Source: Cytobacillus oceanisediminis (GTDB lineage Bacteria; Bacillota; Bacilli; Bacillales; Cytobacillaceae). Taken from it: a DNA stretch of 64,000 nucleotides. Below, piece after piece: positions 8,643-17,632 of this stretch (the first letter of the stretch is position 1; each line of letters begins with the position of its first letter). The stretch lies in contig NZ_VLKI01000013.1 in NCBI RefSeq assembly GCF_007830235.1, positions 1 through 64,000 of the forward strand, read 5' to 3'. The notes beneath the pieces were generated by a model. It made no database searches. It saw only the letters and a program-made list of their open reading frames with translations, and was not told where the DNA came from. The position numbers and the translations under genes are program-made.

Positions 8643-9254
8643 TTATTGATTCCCTTTTTTCACCCATTCAGCCACAGTTACAGTCCGCTTCGCCTGGTGT
8701 TTAACCGCCGCTTGAACGTCTTCAATCATTTTACCGTCTTGACCGACAGTGACACTCGTTCCATATGGGTTACCGCCTGCACCAAATGTAACAGGATCTG
8801 TATATCCAGGAGCTGCGACAATGGCACCCCAATGATACATCGTTGTATAAAGTGATAAAATCGTCGCCTCTTGTCCGCCATGTGGGTTTTGAGCAGACGT
8901 CATGGCACTAACAACCTTATTCACGAGCTTCCCATTAAACCAAAGTCCCCCAGTAGTATCAAGGAATTGCTTCATTTGGGATGGCATGTTTCCAAATCTG
9001 GTTGGCACGCTGAAAATAATGGCATCTGCCCATTCCAAGTCATCTAATTTGACTTCTGGTACATCTTTAGTCGCTTCCACATGAGCTTTCCAAACTGGAT
9101 TTCCTTCAATAGCCGATTGCGGGGCAAGTTCTGGCACCTTTACTACTTTTACTTCAGCACCTGCTTCTTTCGCACCTTCTTCAGCCCATTTTGCCAGCTG
9201 ATAATTGGTTCCACCCATACTGTAATAAATGACTGCTAATTTTACATTTGACAT
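8643..9254 (-). CDS. wrbA: NAD(P)H:quinone oxidoreductase, WrbA type
   Basis: A 203-residue flavodoxin-fold FMN enzyme that reduces quinones by two electrons without semiquinone release. The FMN phosphate loop is at the start (YYSMGGTNYQLA), followed by SVPTRFGNMPSQMKQFLDTTGG, then SAQNPHGGQEAT and a YGTSVTVGQ region, all typical of WrbA/NQO type IV. ATG 9254 is preferred: AAAGGAG lies 9 nt before it and the decayed copy at 8405 begins at the same residue. An in-frame ATG at 9308 with a weaker AGGTGG would add 18 residues (MGFLSKLFGNSS...). It lies downstream of a DoxX gene and the MhqR-controlled genes, so a quinone-stress role fits. Confidence 0.88.
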   Translation of the reverse strand: MSNVKLAVIYYSMGGTNYQLAKWAEEGAKEAGAEVKVVKVPELAPQSAIEGNPVWKAHVEATKDVPEVKLDDLEWADAIIFSVPTRFGNMPSQMKQFLDTTGGLWFNGKLVNKVVSAMTSAQNPHGGQEATILSLYTTMYHWGAIVAAPGYTDPVTFGAGGNPYGTSVTVGQDGKMIEDVQAAVKHQAKRTVTVAEWVKKGNQ

Positions 9255-9356
9255 AGCCTTTGTCTCCTTTATCGATGAATTTCCAAATAGTTTGGATAGA
9301 AAACCCATATTAATACACCACCTATTGTTTCTATATATTAAAGATGACATTCCACT

Positions 9357-9779
9357 TTAAGCTGCTTTTCTTAGCTCGCTTGAATCTTTGTGAAAGATTA
9401 ATTGACCTGCTGACAATAGCTTGCTTCCATTAATTGCAAGGTAAATGGCCATTGCCAACAGTGCTAAATCTAATTCGTATCCTGCCATCTGACCATTACC
9501 CAATAAGCCAATTGAAAGTTTGACCTTAAGCGTCGCTCCAATCATGATGATTGCAAACAAAGCAAAAACGAGTCTTGTTGCTAATCCGAGAATTAATGCT
9601 AAACCTCCAGCCAATTCAATCAAAGCAACTGCATATGCCAGAAAACCAGGCAATCCCATACTTTCAAACCATCCAACAATATTTTCTATTCCACCTTGGA
9701 ATTTTACTAAACCGTGTATGAAAAATAATATTCCAAGAGTAATACGTATAATAAATGCCCCTAATTCATGTTTGAACAT
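9357..9779 (-). CDS. DoxX-family membrane protein
   Basis: 140 residues with four membrane segments in the DoxX pattern (FIIRITLGILFFIHGLVKFQ; ALIELAGGLALILGLATR; a C-terminal GYELDLALLAMAIYLAI). DoxX proteins of Bacillus accompany quinone and thiol-stress enzymes; MhqP is one. ATG 9779 matches family starts (MFKHELGAFIIRI); the frame upstream of it is leftover mhqD sequence. The ribosome-binding site is weak. It runs with the reductase downstream and follows the mhq genes. Confidence 0.83.
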   Translation of the reverse strand: MFKHELGAFIIRITLGILFFIHGLVKFQGGIENIVGWFESMGLPGFLAYAVALIELAGGLALILGLATRLVFALFAIIMIGATLKVKLSIGLLGNGQMAGYELDLALLAMAIYLAINGSKLLSAGQLIFHKDSSELRKAA

Positions 9780-9822
9780 ACCTAACTTAAACCTCAAAAA
9801 AATTCTATAATTTAAATGCTTA

Positions 9823-10068
9823 TTAATTTGCATTTGCCTTTTCCAATAAAGATTGCATTTCCGCTGATTCCATTGGCGAGCAGATGAGATCATTCGTTCC
9901 TGCCGCAATAAAAACAGATTTCCCCTTCAAAATCTGGAAATCAACCCCTTTTCTCGGGACCATAGGATGATGCAAGAAGATTGCCCCTTTTCAGACATGC
10001 TGAAAATGAAATAATAAACTTGCTGCTATATTTACTCCATTAAATGACTTATGAAATAGATGTTTCAT
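9823..10068 (-). pseudogene. mhqD: Decayed mhqD (phospholipase/carboxylesterase family)
   Basis: An ATG at 10066-10068 overlaps the upstream stop (ATGA) and encodes MKHLFHK, like the start of B. subtilis MhqD (MKHIYEK). The frame then jumps to NGVNIAASLLFHFQHV, which corresponds to residues over 100 further in, so roughly a third of the gene is deleted. A TGA interrupts it, then KGAIFLHHPMVPRKGVDF and FIAAGTNDLICSPMES continue the MhqD sequence. The end is cut after LLEKANAN by TAA 9823. The nucleophile region G-x-S-N-G and the catalytic His are lost, so no active esterase can be made. Confidence 0.75.
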
Positions 10069-11012
10069 CCTTTATCTTCCTCCAAATCACGAACTGCAAC
10101 AGGCGGCAAAATGTCATTTAACTCTTCCCGTTTGGATTCCAACCAGGATGGAAGCATGAGCTTTTTGCCAAGTTCCGCTTCTGGTTCATCAACAGAAAAG
10201 CCTGGAGGATCCGTCGCAATTTCAAAGAGAATACCGCCTTCTTCATGAAAATAAATGGCTTTGAAGTAGTTTCGATCCCGTACCTCTGTCGGATAATATC
10301 CTTTTTCCAGCAGTAGCGATCTCCATCTAAGAAGGTCTACTTCATCTTTCGCTCTCCATGCTATATGGTGAACTGTTCCAGCTCCCATAAGGCCACGGAC
10401 AGAAGGGGTTAACTTAATATTAATGATATTGCCAATCTCTGCTTCGGATCTGAAGCGGAGAAATCCGTCTTTATCACCAATGCATTCCATGCCTAATATA
10501 TTTTCAAGTACATCAGCTGTTTTATTTGGCTGGGCTGAAATGAGAGTAGCACCGCCAAACCCTTTAATGGCATACTCTGGCTGGATACTGCCAAAGTTCC
10601 AATTATTCATTGGTCCTTCCTGGCGCTCAATCAATTCGAGTTCCAGGCCATCAGGGTCTGCAAACTTTAAATACCGCTCATAAAATCGGACAGCTGACTC
10701 ATATTTAATGCCGAATTTCTGCAAACGGCTCTCCCAAAACTCAGTGGACCCCTTAGGAATAATATAGCCAGTTACACCTACCTGACCTGTACCAATTCGA
10801 CCTTTAAGCTGTTTCGCCCATGGAAAAAAAGTGATAACCGTACCAGGTTGACCCGTTTCATTTCCAAAATAGAGGTGATACACTTCAGGACGATCAAAAT
10901 TAATCGTTTTTTTAACGAGCCTAAAACCAAGTACCCCAGCATAAAAATCAATCGTTTTCTGTGCATCGTTAACCATTGCGGAGATATGGTGAATTCCAGC
11001 CGTTTTTTGCAA
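10065..11012 (-). CDS. Ring-cleaving dioxygenase, MhqO-like (VOC superfamily), copy 1
   Basis: A 315-residue protein with two vicinal-oxygen-chelate modules. It starts with GIHHISAMV (metal His), has TVHHIAWRAKDE at about 215-226 (second His), and ILFEIATDPPGF near 265 (Glu ligand), as in Bacillus MhqO. Such enzymes are thought to cleave hydroquinone or catechol-type compounds. A TTG at 11012 with GGAGGAG 6-7 nt upstream is the start. The stop overlaps the ATG of the decayed mhqD. It is clearly a paralogue of the gene at 11662. Both probably answer to the MhqR-type operators upstream. Confidence 0.9.
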   Translation of the reverse strand: MQKTAGIHHISAMVNDAQKTIDFYAGVLGFRLVKKTINFDRPEVYHLYFGNETGQPGTVITFFPWAKQLKGRIGTGQVGVTGYIIPKGSTEFWESRLQKFGIKYESAVRFYERYLKFADPDGLELELIERQEGPMNNWNFGSIQPEYAIKGFGGATLISAQPNKTADVLENILGMECIGDKDGFLRFRSEAEIGNIINIKLTPSVRGLMGAGTVHHIAWRAKDEVDLLRWRSLLLEKGYYPTEVRDRNYFKAIYFHEEGGILFEIATDPPGFSVDEPEAELGKKLMLPSWLESKREELNDILPPVAVRDLEEDKG

Positions 11013-11037
11013 TTCAATCTCCTCCTATTGTCAAAAG

Positions 11038-11646
11038 CTATTTTGGTCTCTCGATCGAAAAAATCTCACCAATCTTGGCATAGTTTGAACCTGCCAATCG
11101 GCTTACAGCAGCCAGCCCGATTGGATCGATTCTTCCTTTATCATAAAGTGCATCTTCAATGTGAAATTGGACCACTTTTCCAACAATAAGATCACATCCT
11201 GGCGAATCAACTCCTCCTAGTTCCACCGAATGTTCCAATGTACACTCCATTCTGATCTTCGCTTCCCTCACACCAGGAACACGAATTTTCAAGCTATCTA
11301 TTGAAGTGAGACTCGCCAGTTCAATCTCACTTTTATCAGAAGGCAGATTTGCAGCTGTCTGATTTACCTGTTCAACATTTTGCTCATCCACAATATGAAC
11401 GACGAATTCCTTTAGCTTCTTTATGTTCCTGGCAGTATCCTTTTCTTTTCCCCCTGATCGCTGTATCGACAAAGAAATCATCGGAGGATTGGAGCAAACG
11501 ATATTAAAATAGCTAAAGGGTGCACCATTTAAAATTCCATCTTCCGAAAGGGTTGTTACAAAAGCGATGGGTCTTGGGATAATGCTTCCAATTAAGAATT
11601 TGTAATTCTCTCGTTCGGACATTTTAGACGGGTCGATAGAAAGCAA
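11038..11646 (-). CDS. Flavin reductase-like FMN-binding split-barrel protein
   Basis: 202 residues of the flavin-reductase-like family. It opens with NYKFLIGSIIPRPIAFVTT, followed by NGAPFSYFNIVCSNPPMISLSI and GGVDSPGCDLIVGKVV, as in Bacillus split-barrel FMN proteins. It starts at TTG 11646 with AAAGGAGTGAG upstream. It sits between two MhqO-like dioxygenases with gaps of 25 and 15 nt, so it is part of the same transcript. A likely job is reducing flavin or quinone for the ring-cleaving step. That is inference. Confidence 0.85.
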   Translation of the reverse strand: MLSIDPSKMSERENYKFLIGSIIPRPIAFVTTLSEDGILNGAPFSYFNIVCSNPPMISLSIQRSGGKEKDTARNIKKLKEFVVHIVDEQNVEQVNQTAANLPSDKSEIELASLTSIDSLKIRVPGVREAKIRMECTLEHSVELGGVDSPGCDLIVGKVVQFHIEDALYDKGRIDPIGLAAVSRLAGSNYAKIGEIFSIERPK

Positions 11647-11661
11647 AAAAACTCACTCCTT

Positions 11662-12600
11662 TTAGTCTAATTCTCTCACTTCAAATGGAAGCAGACCTCG
11701 TTCGATCTGATTTCTATTCGGTTCATATTGTACTGGAAGCATTAATTTTTCTCCCATTGTTTCTTGAGATTCATCATGGGCGAATCCTGGAGGATCGGTT
11801 GCGATTTCAAATAAGATCTCACCATGTTCTCTAAAATAAATCGCATTAAAATAGTTTCTGTCTTGTACAGGTGTGACCCCATACCCATTCTCCGCAACAA
11901 CCTTTTGCCAATCCAGCTGATCTTGATCATCCATTGCCCTCCAGGCAATATGATGTACGGTTCCGACACCCATTTGTCCACGGCCAATTGAAGTTAATTT
12001 AAGGTCGATGATATTACCAATATCGGCAGAAGAAAGGTAACGGATGAAGTCCCCTTCCTGCCCAACCACTTCAAGTCCCATAATTCCTTCCAGCAGTTCA
12101 GCAGTTTTGGCAGGCTGAGCTGATAAGAGAGTGGCTCCTCCGAATCCTTTGATCGCAACTTCAGGGGTTATTTCGCCAAACGTCCATGTATTTGCTTCCC
12201 CTTTTTCTCTTTCTACGAGCTCTAAGTGAAGTCCATGTGGGTCATCAAATTCCAAATACTGCTCCCCAAAACGTTCCATTTGGGTATAAGGAACGTTGAA
12301 TTTTTCAAGCCTCTCCTCCCAAAACTTCATTGCGCCTGATGGAACAACGTACGAAGTTACTCCTACTTGACCATCTCCAATAACCCCCTGGTAAGCACCC
12401 GTCCATGGAAAGAATGTAATGATTGTTCCTGGTTTTCCTCCTTCATTACCAAAGTAAAGATGATAAGTTCCTGGATCATCAAAATTGACCGTTTGCTTGA
12501 CTAAACGTAAACCCAAAACTCCTGCATAGAAATCTACATTTTCCTGAGGATGACCTACGATCGCAGTGATATGGTGAATCCCCATTGTCTTTTTACCCAT
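11662..12600 (-). CDS. mhqO: Ring-cleaving dioxygenase, MhqO-like (VOC superfamily), copy 2
   Basis: A 312-residue paralogue of the 10065-11012 protein, with the same ligand layout: GIHHITAIVGHP at the N-terminus, TVHHIAWRAMDD in the middle and ILFEIATDPPGF near 265. The start ATG 12600 has AAGGAGTGTG upstream. It is first in an operon of dioxygenase, flavin reductase, dioxygenase and (decayed) mhqD. An MhqR-type operator lies at 12779-12796, about 180 bp upstream. In B. subtilis MhqO belongs to the MhqR regulon induced by hydroquinone and catechol. Confidence 0.9.
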   Translation of the reverse strand: MGKKTMGIHHITAIVGHPQENVDFYAGVLGLRLVKQTVNFDDPGTYHLYFGNEGGKPGTIITFFPWTGAYQGVIGDGQVGVTSYVVPSGAMKFWEERLEKFNVPYTQMERFGEQYLEFDDPHGLHLELVEREKGEANTWTFGEITPEVAIKGFGGATLLSAQPAKTAELLEGIMGLEVVGQEGDFIRYLSSADIGNIIDLKLTSIGRGQMGVGTVHHIAWRAMDDQDQLDWQKVVAENGYGVTPVQDRNYFNAIYFREHGEILFEIATDPPGFAHDESQETMGEKLMLPVQYEPNRNQIERGLLPFEVRELD

Positions 12601-12778
12601 TTTTTACACACTCCTTGTTATTTCAACTTTATTATTTTCTAAATTAAGCTGACAAACTCACTGATGAGAGATTGTGTTCTTCCTTTTTTATTGAATGCCC
12701 TGAAAGTTACTTGTTAACCGGCCGTTTTTTTCCAATTTGATAAAGGCAATCACCTTATCCATATTCCTTTATTTATAA

Positions 12779-12796
12779 TATCTTCAATTCGAGATA
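12779..12796. promoter_or_regulatory. MhqR-type operator 1
   Basis: TATCTTCAATTCGAGATA matches the palindromic MhqR site (TATCTCGAATTCGAGATA) in 16 of 18 positions. It lies between the DoxX/mhqP stop and the dioxygenase operon. Confidence 0.7.
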
Positions 12797-12798
12797 CT

Positions 12799-13197
12799 TT
12801 AGAATAAAAATGCATCTAAACTATAAAGACCAGGACCAGTTAAAGCAACACCCATAGCAACTGCCAATAAGGTTAAGTTATATTCATAGCCATTTGAAGT
12901 GGCCCATAACCCATTTGAAAAGTGCACTTTTACGATTGCCATCACCATAGTTCCTGCAATCATAATTCCTGCCAGAGGGGTAAGAAGCCCTAGGGTAAAC
13001 ATTATTCCACCAATCAGCTCTGCCAGTCCCGCCAATAGAGCCATCGTTACACCAGGTTTCATGCCAATAGAGTCAAACCAGCTTCCTGTCCCTTTTAATC
13101 CGTAGCCCCCGAACCAACCAAATAATTTCTGAGCTCCATGACCAATAAATAAAACACCAATAACCAAACGTATAAGTAATAAACCAAGATTCAACAT
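12799..13197 (-). CDS. mhqP: DoxX-family protein, MhqP-like
   Basis: 132 residues with four membrane segments. It is very close in pattern to B. subtilis MhqP: GLLLIRLVIGVLFIGHGAQK, LFGWFGGYGLKGTGSWFDSI, and ATSNGYEYNLTLLAVAMGVA. Its role is in resistance to quinone-like electrophiles; the chemistry is not settled. ATG 13197 is preceded by AGGAGG. An MhqR-type operator lies 26 bp upstream of the start, ideally placed for repression. Confidence 0.9.
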   Translation of the reverse strand: MLNLGLLLIRLVIGVLFIGHGAQKLFGWFGGYGLKGTGSWFDSIGMKPGVTMALLAGLAELIGGIMFTLGLLTPLAGIMIAGTMVMAIVKVHFSNGLWATSNGYEYNLTLLAVAMGVALTGPGLYSLDAFLF

Positions 13198-13222
13198 TTT
13201 TTTATTCCTCCTATATTTAAAT

Positions 13223-13240
13223 TATCTTGAATTCGAGATA
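13223..13240. promoter_or_regulatory. MhqR-type operator 2
   Basis: TATCTTGAATTCGAGATA, 17 of 18 positions of the MhqR palindrome, directly upstream of mhqP. Confidence 0.75.
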
Positions 13241-13351
13241 TCATTTCAAAAAAATTTAAGCTATTTCATTTTTATCCCTTACTGTCTCCTACAAGAACTA
13301 CCTCAATAAATTCTGTTTGCTGATTTAGTGGTATAGACTCAAACAAGAATA

Positions 13352-13384
13352 TATCTCGAAACAAAATATCTTTAATTCGAGATA
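13352..13384. promoter_or_regulatory. MhqR-type operator 3 with an extra half-site
   Basis: TATCTTTAATTCGAGATA (13367-13384) preceded by a half-site TATCTCGAA (13352-13360). It is about 155 bp upstream of mhqP, and may allow cooperative binding with operator 2. Confidence 0.65.
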
Positions 13385-13484
13385 ATAATATAACTTTTAT
13401 TCTTTATTGTCAATAACTTTTAAGAACAATTTTTCCTTCTACTGCTTTTTTTATGATTCGAACTTAATCAAGCATGAGAGAAAA

Positions 13485-13535
13485 ATGCCTATCCCCTCAA
13501 TCACTAACCTTTCGTGTATCTTGGGACAGGCACCT
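13485..13535. repeat. R1 stem-loop repeat, copy 5
   Basis: ATGCCTATCCCC and TGGGACAGGCACCTT arms around the loop CACTAACCTTTCG. Confidence 0.7.
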
Positions 13536-13649
13536 TAATTTCAATTCTTCGATTCAGAACGTATATAAGCTTCTTAAATCAGACCGATGAATTCTTGTCC
13601 GTTTCAAGCATTCCTTGCTGTGATTTCATGCTTCCACCTGTCACCAATT

Positions 13650-14045
13650 CTATTTTGCATTCGCATCTGGCTGATGAATGCCGAATACATTGCCTTCTGT
13701 ATCAATATAGTATCCCTGCCACGCCATTCCTGGCAGAGCATATTTAGGCATTGCGACTTTTCCGCCATTCTCAAAAATTTTAGCTTCCGTTGTATCGTAA
13801 TCGTCCACTCCCATTGTACAAGCAAATCCATTTAAAGCTTGGTTAGCTTCCGGTGGAGGACTTTGCCGCTGCATCAAAGCACCATTAATCCCAGGTTCAT
13901 TCTCATCGCCGGTCACTGCTCCAAAGTAAGGCATTCCTGCATAATCACTCCAATCTTGAAATGACCATCCGAATACCTCTCCATAAAACTTCTTTGCCCG
14001 TTCCATGTCATCAACATGAACTTCGAAATGAACTAATCTTCCCAT
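13650..14045 (-). CDS. VOC-family (glyoxalase/bleomycin-resistance-like) protein
   Basis: 131 residues of a single VOC domain. VHFEVHVDDMERAKKFYGEV is at the start, a conserved FGWSFQDW and SDYAGMPYFGAV follow, and it ends YYIDTEGNVFGIHQPD with the Glu ligand. Members of this group bind a metal and act on unknown small molecules. ATG 14045 has AGGAGG upstream. It is a single gene near the quinone-stress block and may be related in function; no direct evidence. Confidence 0.85.
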   Translation of the reverse strand: MGRLVHFEVHVDDMERAKKFYGEVFGWSFQDWSDYAGMPYFGAVTGDENEPGINGALMQRQSPPPEANQALNGFACTMGVDDYDTTEAKIFENGGKVAMPKYALPGMAWQGYYIDTEGNVFGIHQPDANAK

Positions 14046-14235
14046 GATTACCTCCTATTGATTTATAAAAATATTTGCTCTATATAATAGTAATTGTCTA
14101 GGTAGTCGATTCTTATTTCGACAACTACTAGTAAAAACCTGCTCTATTAGATGGAAAAAGGCCTTTTCCCTTCACAAAAAATAGGGTGAGGCCTTTTATA
14201 TTTCTATTTATAATAACTACGTGATGAAAAATATC

Positions 14236-15033
<798 letters not shown>

Positions 15034-15888
15034 TTATCTTTTCGTATAACCTAACAAAACACCGCCTGCGATAATGAACAAACATCCAAGTAGGACCATA
15101 ATGACCTGCTTTTTGCTTTTGCGCTCATTTAAAAAGAAAAGCCCGCCAATGGTCGAGATGACAATGCCTGTTTGTGAGAGTGAAAAACTCGTGGCCACCC
15201 CAACTAAAGGTAATGCCAGCAACAGACCCAGATTTCCTGTACTCCAAATAAGTCCTGTTAACATATTGCGAACCGCATATTTGTTATAAGGCCTATGGCG
15301 CAACGTAATAAGGAAAGCACCGGTAACCATCCCGATCGCCTGCGGGAGGATCGCTGCCCATCCGTCGATATGAAACCAGCGAATTAACACCACATATCCA
15401 ACAAAGCCAGCAGTCGATAATAGCAGGACGAGAAGCCCTTTCTTGAGACTTTTCCCCTGATCCTTGTCGTCTCCCTGATTGAGCGAGGTCAGCACTGCAC
15501 CCACGATAATGCAAACCAGTGAAGAGATCCCTATAATTATGCTCATCGTGGTTTGCCATTCCTTAAAAATAAAAACGCCAAAAAAGGTTGTCCCAATCAG
15601 CTGTAAGCCGGTAGACATCGGTCCAGTCTTGGCAACCCCCAAATAACGGACAGCTCCAAACTGATTTTTCTGTCCAACCGACCAAAATAAACCTGATATG
15701 AATCCAACTGCCCACACGACATTCGGCATATCCGGCTTCTTAAAGAGATATACCACAATGGCAAAAAACAAGGCACCAAGTGTGGTTCCAAGTGTTTGAC
15801 TGTCTTCGTCCCCGCCAAGTTTATTGCTGACAAATACGATGCTGCCCCACGAAACCGCTGCAACCAGGGCTAATAAAATTCCTGTCAT
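15034..15888 (-). CDS. glcU: Glucose uptake protein GlcU (drug/metabolite-type permease)
   Basis: 284 residues with ten hydrophobic segments of the GRP/GlcU type. It starts LLALVAAVSWGSIVFVSNKL, contains GQKNQFGAVRYLGVAKTGPM and GLIWSTGNLGLLLALPLVG, and ends in a short positive tail. It is thought to take glucose in with H+ for the dehydrogenase encoded 12 nt downstream. ATG 15888 is the best-fitting family start (GGGG 9 nt upstream); an ATG at 15903 has no site. The stretch 15889-16218 holds an inverted repeat (CCGAAGAT/ATCTTCGG, 16038-16071) and the upstream region of sstT. Confidence 0.88.
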   Translation of the reverse strand: MTGILLALVAAVSWGSIVFVSNKLGGDEDSQTLGTTLGALFFAIVVYLFKKPDMPNVVWAVGFISGLFWSVGQKNQFGAVRYLGVAKTGPMSTGLQLIGTTFFGVFIFKEWQTTMSIIIGISSLVCIIVGAVLTSLNQGDDKDQGKSLKKGLLVLLLSTAGFVGYVVLIRWFHIDGWAAILPQAIGMVTGAFLITLRHRPYNKYAVRNMLTGLIWSTGNLGLLLALPLVGVATSFSLSQTGIVISTIGGLFFLNERKSKKQVIMVLLGCLFIIAGGVLLGYTKR

Positions 15889-16140
15889 TGGTGTGTACCC
15901 CATTTTTGATTTTATGTAAACGGTGAATACTTTTTTAGATTGTGGCAATGGCGAAACTCTTATTCCTTATGGATAAAAGAATGTTTTTTTTGTCGAACTT
16001 AAAGTCCCGCAGGCACTGAATGCATTGCAAAAAACCGAAGATTCCAGAAAAATTCATCCTGACATCTTCGGGTATTTAACAAATATTTCAATATAATAAT
16101 TAGTTATACAATTTATAATATTCGTGTTAAAATATCAAAT

Positions 16141-16162
16141 GTCACTGTTATAAAACAGTGAT
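16141..16162. promoter_or_regulatory. Palindrome upstream of sstT
   Basis: TCACTGTT and AACAGTGA arms around ATAA, about 57 bp before the sstT start. It could be an operator or a leader hairpin. No known regulator site is matched. Confidence 0.35.
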
Positions 16163-16218
16163 GAATTAATATTCTCTTTTATGAGGTACTTATTATAAAA
16201 AGGACGGAGGGTATTTTA

Positions 16219-17451
16219 ATGAAAAACGCAATTCTCAAGTGGAATCAAGTAAGCTTAGTTAAACGAATTCTTGTTGGTATTATTATTGGTATTATTTTGG
16301 CATTAACGATTCCTGATGCCGCCAAATGGGTCTCAGTATTCGGTTCTTTATTTGTTGGCGCGTTAAAAGCCGTTGCACCGGTATTAGTCCTGTTCTTGGT
16401 TATGCACGCCATCTCCAAACATAGAAGCGGGCAAAAAACGAATATGAAGTCTATTATCGCCCTTTATGGTTTAAGTACATTCCTGGCCGGATTTGTAGCG
16501 GTTGTGGCGAGCTTCATCTTTCCGGTTACCCTATCACTTGCACCAGGTGCGGAAGACGTGACTCCTCCTGGCGGTATTGTAGAAGTACTTAAGACGCTTC
16601 TGTTTAACATTGTGGACAACCCGGTCAATGCTCTATTAAATGGCAACTATATCGGCATTCTGACTTGGGCGATCCTTCTTGGCATAGCCTTAAGAAATGC
16701 AGCTGATACAACCAAAAACATGCTGGCTAACTTCTCGGATGCCATCTCTAAATTAGTAAAATGGGTTATAAGCTTGGCACCAATTGGAATCATGGGCCTT
16801 GTTTTTGAAGCAATTGTCACAAATGGGCTTTCCGCCTTGCTCGACTATGGAAAATTACTTGCTGTCCTGCTTGGATGTATGTTCTTTTTAGCTCTAGTCG
16901 TGAATCCAATTATCGTATTCATCAATATTCGCAGAAATCCATATCCACTTGTCTTAAGATGCTTAAGAGAAAGCGGAATAACAGCATTCTTTACTCGCAG
17001 CTCTGCTGCAAACATTCCAGTAAATATGAGCTTATGTGAAAAACTAGGGTTAGATGAAGATACTTATTCCGTATCGATTCCATTAGGCGCGACCATCAAC
17101 ATGGCTGGTGCAGCTGTTACGATCTCTGTCTTAACACTTGCAGCTGTACACACACTTGGTATTCAAGTGGATTTCGGTACTGCCCTTATTCTTAGCGTCT
17201 TAGCAGCCGTATCTGCTGCCGGTGCTTCTGGTGTTGCAGGCGGATCTTTACTACTCATTCCTTTAGCCTCAAGCTTATTCGGAATTCCGGATGATATTGC
17301 CATGCAAGTTGTTGGTGTTGGTTTTATCATTGGTGTGCTGCAGGACTCTTGTGAAACTGCACTTAACTCTTCTTCGGATGTACTTTTTACGGCGACTGCG
17401 GATTATGCTAAGAAGCGTAAGGAAGATAAGGTTGTTCGTATTAGTGCGTAA
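16219..17451 (+). CDS. sstT: Serine/threonine:Na+ symporter SstT
   Basis: A 410-residue dicarboxylate/amino acid:cation symporter. Eight membrane helices and two re-entrant loops are implied: [14 protein letters not shown] is the serine-rich HP1 tip, [15 protein letters not shown] replaces the NMDGT motif of glutamate carriers, and [18 protein letters not shown] and [19 protein letters not shown] close the core. These are the SstT variants of the family motifs. ATG 16219 has GGAGGG upstream. The gene stands alone, ends at an R1 repeat that serves as a terminator, and has a palindrome upstream. Confidence 0.93.
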   Translation: MKNAILKWNQVSLVKRILVGIIIGIILALTIPDAAKWVSVFGSLFVGALKAVAPVLVLFLVMHAISKHRSGQKTNMKSIIALYGLSTFLAGFVAVVASFIFPVTLSLAPGAEDVTPPGGIVEVLKTLLFNIVDNPVNALLNGNYIGILTWAILLGIALRNAADTTKNMLANFSDAISKLVKWVISLAPIGIMGLVFEAIVTNGLSALLDYGKLLAVLLGCMFFLALVVNPIIVFINIRRNPYPLVLRCLRESGITAFFTRSSAANIPVNMSLCEKLGLDEDTYSVSIPLGATINMAGAAVTISVLTLAAVHTLGIQVDFGTALILSVLAAVSAAGASGVAGGSLLLIPLASSLFGIPDDIAMQVVGVGFIIGVLQDSCETALNSSSDVLFTATADYAKKRKEDKVVRISA

Positions 17452-17466
17452 TAAATTATTTTTTAT

Positions 17467-17531
17467 AAAAAAAGAGCCTGTCCTCTTGGCATTAACGATT
17501 TCATATAGCCGGGGGCAGGCTCCTTTTTTTT
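17467..17531 (+). terminator. Terminator of sstT formed by R1 repeat copy 6
   Basis: GAGCCTGTCC and GGGGGCAGGCTC arms with an ATTAACG loop, flanked by AAAAAAA on the left and TTTTTTTT on the right. This R1 copy clearly works as an intrinsic terminator. Confidence 0.8.
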
Positions 17532-17573
17532 AGAACCCATCAACATGTTCATCTTAAAATACTGCCTTTTTCG

Positions 17574-17612
17574 TTTTAAAAAGAGCATCTCCTCAAAAAG
17601 GAATGCTCTCTT
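17574..17612 (-). terminator. Terminator of the MFS exporter gene
   Basis: On the minus strand AGAGCAT and ATGCTCT pair and a TTTTTAAAA run follows. Confidence 0.75.
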
Positions 17613-17632
17613 TAATTTACAGTTTTTAGTTT

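Noticed and set aside
15949..16020. SigG promoter for glcU-gdh
   Set aside because: Only a weak match with wrong spacing (GGAATA, 16 nt, CACAAT); not called.
16038..16071. CCGAAGAT/ATCTTCGG inverted repeat as a terminator
   Set aside because: Loop is long and no gene ends into it in the direction of the T-run.
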